From: Amia ocellicauda
Taxonomy: Eukaryota > Chordata > Actinopteri > Amiiformes > Amiidae
Assembly (NCBI RefSeq): GCF_036373705.1
Contig: NC_089864.1
Coordinates: forward strand, 16,383,501-16,447,500
DNA: 64,000 bases
Direction: 5' to 3'
Part shown: one piece after another, positions 11,869 through 32,880 of the stretch
Position numbering within the stretch: the stretch's first letter is position 1
How the letters are laid out: the number at the start of each line of letters is the position of its first letter
Notes under the pieces: generated by a model
The model's database searches: none
The model's input: the letters and a program-made list of their open reading frames with translations, nothing else
Told to the model about the DNA's origin: nothing
Program-made: the position numbers and the translations under genes

Positions 11869-12594
11869 ACACTTTTAAAGCAAAGCTAAATTAATGTCAT
11901 CTTTAATGTCACAGAAAGATGTAAAACACAACTTCAGACGCTTCTTTTGGCATTACTGCTGGGTGTATGCTAATGTAAAATCACAATGGCCATGTTTACA
12001 TGCATTTCAGTGCCAAATGTGCTTTAAGTCACAAGTGTAATTTGGAAAGGCACAATTAACACAGCAGTATTAAACAGACTTTTAATAGTTCCTACATCCA
12101 TAATAATTATATTTCAAAACATGAGAAAATACTAACACACAGAATGACACTGATTTATGATGAGACATATTCAAGTCGTTCCATGTAGTTTCTTCACATG
12201 GTTTTGTAATGACATTTTAATCACTCTGCTCAGGGTTAAACTAAGTCTCTAAAGCCCGGGGGTGCAGCCTTGGTAGGCAAATCTTCCCAATCTCTATCAG
12301 TTAGTAAGAGGAACCTGCATGACAAGAACAGAGTAAAGGATAGCAACACGATCTGTAAAAAAATATAGCCAGCCCATCTAAATGCAATGGTAAAGCCTGG
12401 TCTGTATTACACCACTGTTGTAAATTAGCCATAATTATTTAAACTTGTGATTTAAAACACAACATTTGGCATGACATGTAATCACCAATCATGTTTTTAA
12501 AATGTTGTTCCTTTTAAGGATCTTTCTTCCTGATTTTCATATCAATGCGATATAAATGTAAAACTGGACATTGTTATGAATTAGGCCTGGATTA

Positions 12595-12600
12595 AATAAA
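12595..12600 (+). other. Candidate polyadenylation signal for ccdc107
   Basis: This AATAAA lies about 730 bp downstream of the ccdc107 stop codon. Other candidates exist further on, near 13505, so the true cleavage site is not fixed. Confidence 0.4.
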
Positions 12601-13047
12601 AACATTAGCCCCACTCCCACAGTTCACCAGGCTCAGTTCATAGCTGCTTTCTATCTAATTGACGTGCATTTTGGAGGTGGGTTGAAGTTGTGTTTTAATC
12701 TGGTTATTATATCGAGAGTATATAAATAGTTAATTTATTTAAATGTACTGTAAGCTGTATGAGAATCGTACGTGTATGGGACCTCTTCTACATCTTGCAT
12801 GTTTTCAATGATTGTAAAAGTCTCAATTCAGTCTCCATTTTAATCACTGCTGTGTGTTAACATGTAGCTTGTTATGAGTGAAGGTGATCAGCTCTCATGA
12901 TTTAGGGTTAATTTAGAGGTTTCATTCTTTTATACAGGGGTTCTTTTCTGAGAAAACTATAATGATGTTACAGTGGTTTGTTGTTGGAACACCATTAGAA
13001 GCTTAGATAGTATTTTACATTCACCATAGTAGCATATGAGAAATCAA

Positions 13048-13050
<3 letters not shown>

Positions 13051-13079
<29 letters not shown>
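13051..13079. repeat. TA dinucleotide microsatellite
   Basis: Uninterrupted TA repeat between ccdc107 and caps2. Confidence 0.95.
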
Positions 13080-13082
<3 letters not shown>

Positions 13083-13650
13083 TATGGTGCTTCCTCTTAA
13101 CATGCTGAACATAACTGATATTATTACCAAGAAGAAAATGTGGATATTAATATTATATATTATGATGTTTTATTATTATAAAATCCTTTATGTAGTATGT
13201 TTGCATCATTTAATTCCCAGCTCAATTTTAATGAGTGGGCAAAACCTGTTGCATATACTATATAAGCCAGATAATGAAACCATTTGAAGGAATTCATACA
13301 GAATGATGCAGTTATGAAGGCTACAGTACAAACTGTAACAAGTAAATGAGCATGACATATATGTAACCTATGTTAGTGTTTGCAGAAACTTATATTTATA
13401 TTCTCTGCTCAGCATATGTTTATTGTATGCAGAAATACAAATGCTATATACATTAATAGCACAGTGGAAATGTGGGTTATAGTGCAGACATTATGAAGTG
13501 CTTCAATAAATACTTCATGCCTTACTTCAAATAAATTCAATTACGTTAATAAAAAACTAAAGCTGTGTACTGTCATGCTTTCAGACAAAATGTCAGAAAG
13601 GAAAGGTTTTCAGTTTGTTAATTCATTTGTTAGTCAATGGTGTGAGTGCG

Positions 13651-13705
13651 GGGCTGCGCTGGTCGGCTCTGCGCAGCTGCGGGCAGTTCTGCGCGGTGTT
13701 GTGCG
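13651..13705. repeat. Partial palindromic GC-rich repeat upstream of caps2
   Basis: A cluster of CTGCGC units (GCTCTGCGCAGCTGCGGGCA and following) like the arms of the palindromic repeats near ccdc107, but without the CCATTGG core. It lies about 110 bp before the caps2 start. A GC box (GGGGCGGG) follows near 13712. Both probably belong to the caps2 promoter. Confidence 0.5.
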
Positions 13706-13813
13706 TTTCTAGGGGCGGGTGATTACACGGCCCAGCTGCCTGACAACATCGACACCCACAAACACCAGCCTGACTTCTTTCTTCTTGTATTTATTGTCAA
13801 TCGGTTGATTTTA

Positions 13814-24259
<10,446 letters not shown>

Positions 24260-24430
24260 ATATTCAGAGACTGCAGTAAATGCTGAATATGGACAAGTTA
24301 TGAAACGTTTAATGTGTTTGAAGGATGTGTTCATGGTATTGGCAAACAATGAAGGGGATCCACAATATCTGGTTATTCCTAAATGCTGATAGCAATTTGT
24401 AAGATAAATAATCACTTGTAAATTGTATAA

Positions 24431-24436
24431 AATAAA
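24431..24436 (+). other. Candidate polyadenylation signal for caps2
   Basis: AATAAA 172 bp after the caps2 stop codon. It is conserved in the duplicate near 47543. Confidence 0.55.
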
Positions 24437-25081
24437 TATCATCACCACTACTTACAAAGGTCCTCATCAGGATGTCCTGAGGAAGTCAAGGCGTCCTTTC
24501 CGATTTGTTAGGTGTAAGCCTTTAATTTGGGTTTTTTACACTTTGGATTTCACTAAGTTGAATTCAGGTGAACCAACCAGACAAATGTGTTTTTTGTTGA
24601 GGTGCTGAATTATTGTAAGAGTTGTCAGGGTGGGAGAAGATGGGGTGGGAGTGCAGATTACAAATATATGCATATTAACATCTAATAAAATAAATACAAT
24701 AAATGTACTAATACTCCCACATTCCACTGAAATTAAGTAGAAAAGAAATGTAAGCTTTAAAAGCAGAAAATATTGATCTATTTCTTGCCCTTGACCATAT
24801 GTAAATATGTCAGCAGCAACATTTAAAAGATCATTATGAATTATCAATGTAATATACTGTACTGTTGTAATCTATTAGTAACACTTCGGTTTTGCACTGG
24901 TTCATTCCGAAGATATCATGCACTATGAACATAGAAATGTCTTTGAGTGTATACACATTTTAATAACTTATCTTTCTTATAAATTTTTTTTTCTGTGCAA
25001 AATACTGTTTTGGAAGAACAAATCTTCAGCAAATGCTTGAAACAATGCAACCCACTGTAACACTTCTTTTGAGACACTGTA

Positions 25082-26760
25082 TTGCAGAATAGGTTGTGTT
25101 TTGTTAATAAAACCCATTGTTGGCACTATTGCTTGCTGTTGATAGTTAGTGCCTGCAGAGGTCACTATTGTGCAACAAATGGAAGAATATTCCACATCTC
25201 TTGCTGGTAAATTGACTATTATTTTCTCTTAATTGTGGTTTGGATTTCATATTGCACACACCTTTTGAAATAACCAGTTACGGTATAAATGCAATGAATG
25301 TACATTTCATTACCTGATGTGCTTCAAGGGTAATCTTAATGCAGAAGGCTGATAACATAAATAGTCTTTTGAGGCAATTGAGTTATAATTTGGCAACGTG
25401 TCACTCCCTGTAGACCTTCCTATTAAATGCTTGAAAGTAAGCTGTAATCTTCATATAACACTCAATACCATACTCAATGATAACACACCAACAAGATGTA
25501 ATTAACTGAAGCACATATCAGTGCATGGGGTTCAATTATTTTAAATTTCAAAGTTACCACTACTGAGGCTATACAGAAGGCCGGCATAGAGAGAGATTTG
25601 TGTGGCTTAAAGTCAAAGTAATTTAATTATACAGTAGCTGCTGTAATATCTGTAACATCTCTGTTAGTGTGCCATTCTGTACAGTGAAAGTGCAGAGAAA
25701 ACATTAGACGCTGAACTGTCAGAGCCACACATCTCTGAAGACTGGGGAATGCAGTAGCTTTTCTTTTATATTGTATTTGTTTGAATAAAATGCTATTTAG
25801 TTCAAATTGTCACCTCCTTGATTACTGGCAATCACTTCCTATCCGTATGTACACTGAAACTAAGCAACTTAGTTCTTGTCTATGCTGGCCACATTTTGGT
25901 ATTAAAAAGCTTTACATTTATTGTTTATATTTCTTTCATATTGCAAGGGATCTGTGGTGGGGCAAAGGTATTTCTGAAGCAGTTTCAAGTAATAGCTCAT
26001 AGAAATCAATCCTTAATATGTAGCACTGCATCTAAAAAAATAAAACATTTCTTGATGTCACAGAAAGCATTAGAGGCACCTAAATTACAGCATTATAGTG
26101 CCCTAAGTCAAACACACCTGCAGGTCAAGGCTACCACTGGGCAGAGTGATCATACCTTGGCATCTGAAGCAAAGCCATCATACTGTAACTGTGACAAATT
26201 CAAATGTATGCATATAAATCATACAACCTTATTTTGGCAGATGTATACACAAATTCATATACCTTCATGTAGAAGACCCCCTTTATTTTTATACACAGAC
26301 TTCTCACCCTGCGTTGGTGTATTTCCCTCATGTACTGTCTTTGTGTAGAGAGAGAATTTACTTGTTCAGTGCCCGAGATCATTCAAAGCTGCATGTGCCG
26401 AGGGGGTGATATTGAGGCCCCCCTTCCTTATTTTGAAACATAAGAATATAACCGTGATATCATGTACATGATTGGGATATTGAGAACGGGAGACATGAAT
26501 CTACAATGTAAATATCCTATATCATAACCTAAACCCATTAAGACCAGTTATATATTAAAAATACCAAGGTGTTCAACTGGTAAAGTCTTTTGCCCAGAGT
26601 ACAGGATGTATCCTTGAGCTGTTTTTGGTTGGAGTTGGCAGGTTTGTTTAAGGTCACTGTGCTGCATTTATTGGGGGGGCTTGTAAGGCTGTAACCTATC
26701 AATGTGGCCTTCGACAGTTTTCTGCTGAACAGGAAAGCCCTACTGTTTATGCTATACAAA
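25082..26760. other. No recognised gene
   Basis: AT-rich spacer downstream of caps2. Open frames such as 25818-26348 show no familiar motif and no coding-like neighbours. Confidence 0.5.
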
Positions 26761-26774
26761 CACGAGTATAAAGC

Positions 26775-27350
26775 TTGAAGACCTACATACTTGTATTGGT
26801 AGTGTGTATGGAAGGTATGGAAAAGTCAAAGAGACTGGCTAGAGATGTCATGTATTGGCCAGGTATGGCAGCACAGATAGCAGACATGATAGGAAAGTGC
26901 CCCACAAGCAATATGTACAAGAGAAAAAACTCCAAGGAGCCAATGAAAGGACATTAAATACCTGAGAGGCTGTGGCAAAAAGTAGGCACTGCTTGACTAC
27001 CGTAACACTCCACTAGATGGACTGTCCTCACCAGTTCAGTCACTCATGGGAAGACGGACAAAAACTAGACTTCCTACTTCATAGAAACTCCTTCACCCTG
27101 AAACGGTGAGGGGCGTTAAACAACGACTAGAAGCCAATCAAGAACAGCAGAGACATTATTATGATAAAGGCTCAAAATCTCTGCCACCTCTACAGCTGGG
27201 GGGTACAGTGAGATTAAGAGAAGAGAGGATGTGGAGACCGGCGGAGGTCATAAAGAAAAGTACCCAGCCACGCTCAAACATTGTCGAAGCAGATGGGCAT
27301 CAGTTTCAGAGAAACAGGAAAGAGTTAAGACAACAGAAATGCACATAACT
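26775..27350 (+). mobile_element. Ty3/gypsy retrotransposon pol remnant
   Basis: 26800-26957 encodes an integrase zinc-finger-like stretch (KSKRLARDVMYWPGMAAQI, then KCPTSNMYKRKN). 27106-27348 encodes the end of pol (NQEQQRHYYDKGSKSLPPL, then LGGTVRLRE). The central integrase is deleted. No LTR pair was recognised. Confidence 0.75.
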
Positions 27351-28285
27351 GAAAGCCAGCATGTACAGACATCCCAGTGAAAAAACAGAGTGAAGGACAG
27401 TTATTTGTCAAAGAACATCAGGTTCCACACTAGACAATGGAAAGACAATATCCTAGGCGTGTTCGGAAAGCAGTAAAGAGACTTGATTTATAGGAGTGGC
27501 TTTACAGCCTGGGGCAGATAATCCCCACACAGCCAACAGTGTCAGGGTAGCCCACCCCTGCACTTACACATATTAAAGGGTAGTTATAGGGTAGATATCT
27601 ATGCTGCATCTATGTTGTACTTGAACGACTGACAACGTCACATAACCATAATATGCTAGTACAGCAAGAGAAGAAAAAAGCAGCCTGGCCATGCAAAAAG
27701 ACTGTTTAACGTGGTTATACTTAATTAATACGAATCTTTCCCGTTTAACTTTTCAAACCTGTACATTGGGATTATTTGATAAATTGTTATTCCTTGTATG
27801 CAATACTTGCGACATTATTTGAATGATTGACAAGGTAGAAATTGCAGTTTCTCTCTAATCAGATGTGGTTTGAAGAACATCTGTTTGGCCACAATTCAAC
27901 ATCTTCAGGCCGATGTCCAATATGAACTGAGAGTCCCAGCAGAAAGGAGCCTCAAGGAGGGGAAAGGCAATTGTTACAGGGTTTGGGATTTATTTTTGTA
28001 AATAGTTGACATAACGAATTAGGACTAGGACAGGCCTTTTGTACTTATGTATTTTCTACTGCCTCTTGTATGTCTCTGTGTATGTGTTAAATATTTTGCT
28101 AACATTTTCACTCAACTATATAACAATAGTTTGCCAGTCATGAACAACCTGCTGGATGACATGAAAGGGTCATTTAAAGAGCTGAAGAGTCTGCTAGCAT
28201 CAATTAACCATCAAGAGCAAAATGAGATGCTGGGCTGTCAGAGTCTACAACTAACCACATTCAGTCAACTATTTGTCCTCAACTA

Positions 28286-28880
28286 CAGTGAGGGAAAAAA
28301 GTATTTGATCCCCTGCTGATTTTGTACGTTTGCCCACTGACAAAGAAATGATCAGTCTATAATTTTAATGGTAGGTGTATTTTAACAGTGAGAGACAGAA
28401 TAACAACAACAAAATCCAGAAAAATGCATTTCAAAAAAGTTATAAATTGATTTGCATGTTAATAAGGGAAATAAGTATTTGACCCCTTCAACTTAGTACT
28501 TGGTGGCAAAACCCTTGTTGGCAATCACAGAGGTCAGACGATTCCTTACTGTTCTCATGATCATTGAAACTCCACAGATCATTGAGATGAGATCTTGCAT
28601 GGAGCCCCAGAACGAGGGAGACTGACACTTATTTTGTGTTTCTTCCATTTGTGAATAATCGCACCAACTTTTGTCACCTTCTCACCACGCTGCTTGGTGA
28701 TGGTCTTGTAGCCCATTCCAGCCTTGTGTCTACAATCTTGTCCCTGACATCCTTAGACAGCTCTTTGGTCTTGGCCATGGTGGAGAGTTTGGAATCTGAT
28801 TGATTGATTGATTGCTTCTGTGGACAGGTGTCTTTTGTACAGGTAACAAGCTGAGATTAGGAGCAGTCCCTTTAAGAGAG
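28286..28880 (-). mobile_element. Internally deleted Tc1 (DD34E) element, right end missing
   Basis: It starts after TA at 28284-28285 with CAGTGAGGGAAAAAAGTATT, the terminal sequence of the Tc1 copies at 40972 and 52346. Most of the transposase is deleted near 28540-28590. The N-terminal coding part follows in reverse (28600-28780). The element stops at 28880 in the middle of the family's palindrome, so it lacks the second half of the hairpin and the right inverted repeat. Confidence 0.88.
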
Positions 28881-29329
28881 TAATTGGTTAAAAGCTTACT
28901 GTGTGAGACATACAGCATTTAAGTGGAAACATGTACGACTGTATGTGATTCATTTGCGGTCCGGATTCTCACTGTTGAAGTCCTCAGCTACTCTCCTTAG
29001 ACTATGTGAAACACATATTAAAACGATTTTCATCCTTTTTTCTTTGCTTAAGGGGAAATTATCCTGCAATTTTCAGAAACCCCAATCTGAAACAAAACAT
29101 AAAAAGAAATTAACAATTCTCCCTATGTTAGTGGTAATTTAAAAATACCGCCCTCTGGTCGACAGCGGTGATACACAACTAGAACGACAATTTTAGTTGT
29201 CTAGTTTTTAGTAGCTATCAAGCATATACAACAAAGCTGTTCTTGACTGGAGTGGTTTCCTTGGTAAACAGGAGATCCCGAGAGCACTAAGCATCTCTTC
29301 AGCTTTGGTCTGCATGTTATTATTTATTA
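28881..29329. other. No recognised gene
   Basis: Spacer between the Tc1 remnant and the non-LTR element. Nothing was recognised. Confidence 0.4.
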
Positions 29330-31980
29330 TTATTATTTATTTATTAGCAGACACCCTTATCCAGGGTGACTTACTATCATAAGCAAATACAATTCAAGTA
29401 TCACAGTACAAGTACAGTAATACTACAATTAAGAGCAAATTAAATACAATGACTTTGGTTCAAGCAAGTACAAGTGTGACACAATACAATTCAATAATAC
29501 AGCAGACAACAGTGTCAGTGATACTTACATCAGAATATAATTAAATACAAAACACTACAGATTAAACACTTTGCAGATTACAGTACTCTGAAGTACTGGA
29601 TTAAATGCAGTAAAATAAGGGACAGATAAAAGCAAGTAAAGCGCATTTAAGGAAGGGTGATAAGTGTCCCAGGGGAAGAACAGAGGAGTTCTACAGGTGC
29701 TTTCTGAAGAGGTGAGTCTTGTGGAGGCGCTGGAATGTGGTCAGGGACTGGGCAGTCTTGAAGGTCATTCCAACACTGGAGGAGAAGGAGCGGGCTCTGG
29801 AGGCAGGGGAGCGTAGAGGAGGTAGAGCCAGTCTTCTAGTGCAGGCGGAGCGGAGAGGTCGAGTGGGGGTGTAGGGAGAGTTGAGGGTCTGGAGGTAGCT
29901 GGGTGCAGTCTGGTCAAGGCATCTGCAGGCTAGTACAAGAGTCTTGAACTGGATGCGAGTGGTTATCAGGACCCAGTGGAGTGAGCGGAGTAGTGGAGTT
30001 GCGTGGGAGAAGCGGGACAGAGAGAACACCAGGCGGGCAGCAGAGGTCTGGATGAGCTGGAGCGAACGGGTGGTGGATGCAGGGAGGCCAGCCAGGAGGG
30101 AGTTGCAGTAGTCTAGGCGGGAGAGCCAAAGCCTGGACCAGGAGCTGGGTGGTGTAGTTGGTGAGGAAGGGTCGGATTCTTCGGATGTTGCTCAGGAAGA
30201 ATTGTCAAGTGCATGCCAGTGTGGAGATGTGCTGGGATTAAGAGAGGCAGGGGTCCAGGGTGACTCTGAAGTTTTTGGCAGAAGATGAGGGAGAGAGTGT
30301 GGTAGATTCCAGAAGAACAGAAATAGAGAGATCAGAGGAGGGGAAGGAGGAAAGAAAGAAAAGGAGGTCAGATTTAGAGAGTTTGAGGTTTGAGGTTTGA
30401 GGATGAAGGGAAGTAGAGCAGGAGAAGCAGCTTGAAAGAGGTGAGTGGGGAGGGGGTCCAGGGCAAATGTGGTGGGTTTGTAACCCTGGAGCAGGGAGGA
30501 GAGGTCGGAGTCTGAGAAGGTGGAGAAGGAGGATGAATTAGTAGGGGATGCACTGGGTGTATGGTTTGGAGCAGGAGGGGGTGCGGGGGAGGGAGAGGTG
30601 TTAAATAGTTTGTGGATATCTGAGATTTTAGAAGAGAAGAAGGAGGCAAAGTCATCAGGGGAGATAGAGAAGGGAGGAGGAGGTAGAGAATAGTTTAAGT
30701 GGGTTATTAGTGGAGGCTTGGATTACAGATTGGAAAAATACATTTAGCAGAGGAGAGAGAATAGGAGGAGGAGAGGAGAGTGCAGTAAAGGTCCAGGGCA
30801 GCAGAGAGTTTGGTTCTCTTCCATTTCTTTTCAGCAGATCGCAGTGTGATTTTGGCTGAGCGGAGCGCAGAGTAGAGCCAGGGTTGGGGAGGGGAGAGGC
30901 GAGCAGGTCGGGAGGTGAGGGGACAGAGGGAGTCGAGGGAGGAGGTGAGGGAAGAGAAGAGGGTGGAGGTAGCAAAGTCTACGGAGAGTTTTGAGGAGTC
31001 GATAGGAGGGAGGTGAGAGAGAGCAGTGGAGGCAAGGACAGAGGGGGAGAGAGAGCAGAAGTTATGACGAGAGGTGACAGTTGGGGAAGGAGGAGCAGGG
31101 AGATAGGAGAGAGAGAGAGAAAAAGATGAAATAGTGATCAGAGAGGTCCAGGAGGGTAACAGAGAGGTTGGAGGGACAGCAGGTCCTGGAGAAGGTGAGG
31201 TCCATTTGACGGCCAGCTTTGTGGGTAGGAGGGGATGGAGAGAAACAGAAGTCGAAGGAGTGAAGGAGAGTGAGGAATCCAGCGGAGTGGCTGGGGTTGG
31301 AGAGATGGACGTTGAATTCATCGAACAGGACAGTTGGGGTAGACAGAGAGGGGAGGGAATAGAGGAGATAGTTGAGTTAATCAAGAAAGTGAGTGAGAGG
31401 CCCACAGGGATGGTACAGAACAATTAGCAGGAGTTGACAGGGAGAGGTGAGATGGACTGCATATAATTCAAAGGTATTAACAGAGAGTGAGGAGAGGTCG
31501 GAGGGGACAGAAAAGAATAAGGAGGGAGAGAGGAGAAGACCAGTCCCACCTCCCCATCCAGTGAGACGCAGGGTATGGAACAGGATGTAGAGAGAGGACA
31601 GGGCAGCAGGAGTTACAATGTTATCAGGGGATAGCCAGGTTTCAGTGAGAGCAAGGAAATTGAGAGAAAGTTGGGAGGCAAAGGCAGAGATGAAATCAGC
31701 TTTTTTAGCAGAAGAGTGACAGTTCTAGAGTGCACCAGAGAGTGTGCGGGACGGGGAGGAGAGGCAAAGGGATGAGGTTAGAAGGGTTGTATGAGCAGTG
31801 GCGGAGAGAGGGGACAAGGGCAAGAGGACAGAACAGGGATGTGAGAGACAGTCATAGCAGGACAGGTGAGACAAATAGGCACAGTGGGATGGCATCTTCC
31901 AGAGCACTATTAGGTTCGGATCTATTCGAACAGCGTCTCAGCGCAGGCCTCCCCTCACTGGACTCCCGGCTCTTTTGTTG
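29330..31980 (-). mobile_element. Non-LTR retrotransposon remnant, purine-rich on the plus strand
   Basis: Minus-strand pieces read in order: an endonuclease region (31423-31130), the linker after it (SALRSAKITLRSAEKKWKRT near 30850) and a reverse-transcriptase C-terminal tail (RIQFKTLVLACRCLDQTAPSY, 30029-29691). The catalytic reverse-transcriptase core is absent. The tail ends near 29340 at TTAGCAGACACCCTTATCCA, a motif I know from the 3' ends of fish retroelements. Frames are broken. A deleted relative lies at 48890-49150. Confidence 0.75.
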
Positions 31981-32041
31981 AGATTCTTCTGTTTGCTGGA
32001 GTTACTTGCTGGCACTACTTGCTGGCACAGAAATGGGCTGC

Positions 32042-32044
<3 letters not shown>

Positions 32045-32087
<43 letters not shown>
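32045..32087. repeat. AT dinucleotide microsatellite
   Basis: Uninterrupted AT repeat at the 5' side of the non-LTR remnant. Confidence 0.95.
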
Positions 32088-32088
<1 letters not shown>

Positions 32089-32876
32089 AACGTGTGGCAA
32101 AAGTACCAACTAAACTTTGTGGAAACCAATCAAATAGCAAATTAACTTCTATTCAATTAAACCACTCACCTGGTACTAATCACACACTAACTCAGCTAAT
32201 TCAATCACCACCTTACAAATTTACCAAATTTAAAATTTACTTGAAGCAGAAACTTACCTATCTTCCTCAGTCCCATGTGAGAGTAAGTGCCAGGGCTGAA
32301 CTTCCACAATCATACACTCGCTCAGACAATGCAGAGGAGAGCAGAAACAACACGATGAAGCGTTTACCGACGTCTCTGACAGAATTCAACTCCAGAACAC
32401 AATATTTTGCAAAAGCCACACAGGATATAAATGCTTTGGAGGACAGTGTGTGTTCATCCTCACCCCTCCTGAGTCAGCACAGGGGTGGAAGTGGTGAGCT
32501 GAGCCTAAAGATATTTCTGCATTTAAATTTGGGGAGAAAATAATAAAAACTAAGTGGCAATGACTGAACTAATAAAAAATAATCTGGACCTAAATGTTTA
32601 ATACAAACACAACAGTAAATGATTTTGCTTTTTAATCTTGTTTAAGCACCAGATTTCTAACCCTGCCATTTATCACAGTGCTCTGTGATTCAATTAACAT
32701 AGGCTTTAAGTGAAATTGTTTTTGCAATGCAAAGAATGACAGGTAAAGAAATGCTTCAGAGCAGATCACAGCAGAGTACAGTCTGTCTGCCTGCATTTAT
32801 AATCAAAGGGTTTCACAGCAACAGAAAGAAACCAGCAAAGCATAGCAACCTAATAGAAAAGGACAGAGCTTTAGTT
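32088..32876. other. No supported gene
   Basis: A 149-residue open frame at 32094-32543 has no recognisable domain and biased, repetitive composition. I do not call it a gene. The ENDOD1-like gene ends at 32877. Confidence 0.4.
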
Positions 32877-32880
32877 TTAT
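32875..32880 (-). other. Polyadenylation signal overlapping the ENDOD1-like stop codon
   Basis: On the minus strand the last codons read CAA TAA AAC, so the stop TAA lies within an AATAAA hexamer. If used, the 3' UTR would be only a few tens of bases. Confidence 0.3.

Larger units (their letters stand above)
11869..13650. other. ccdc107 3' flank and spacer before caps2
   Basis: The probable ccdc107 3' UTR extends from the stop codon towards AATAAA at 12595-12600. The rest is AT-rich, with a TA microsatellite at 13051-13079. No further gene was recognised. Confidence 0.5.

Noticed and set aside
25818-26348. 176-residue open frame downstream of caps2
   Set aside because: Composition and content look random; no family resemblance.
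30707-31423. 238-residue Ser/Pro-rich open frame
   Set aside because: It is a frame within a decayed non-LTR retrotransposon, not a host mucin-like gene.
32094-32543. 149-residue open frame upstream of the ENDOD1-like 3' end
   Set aside because: No recognisable domain, no splice or promoter context, and it begins at the edge of a microsatellite.
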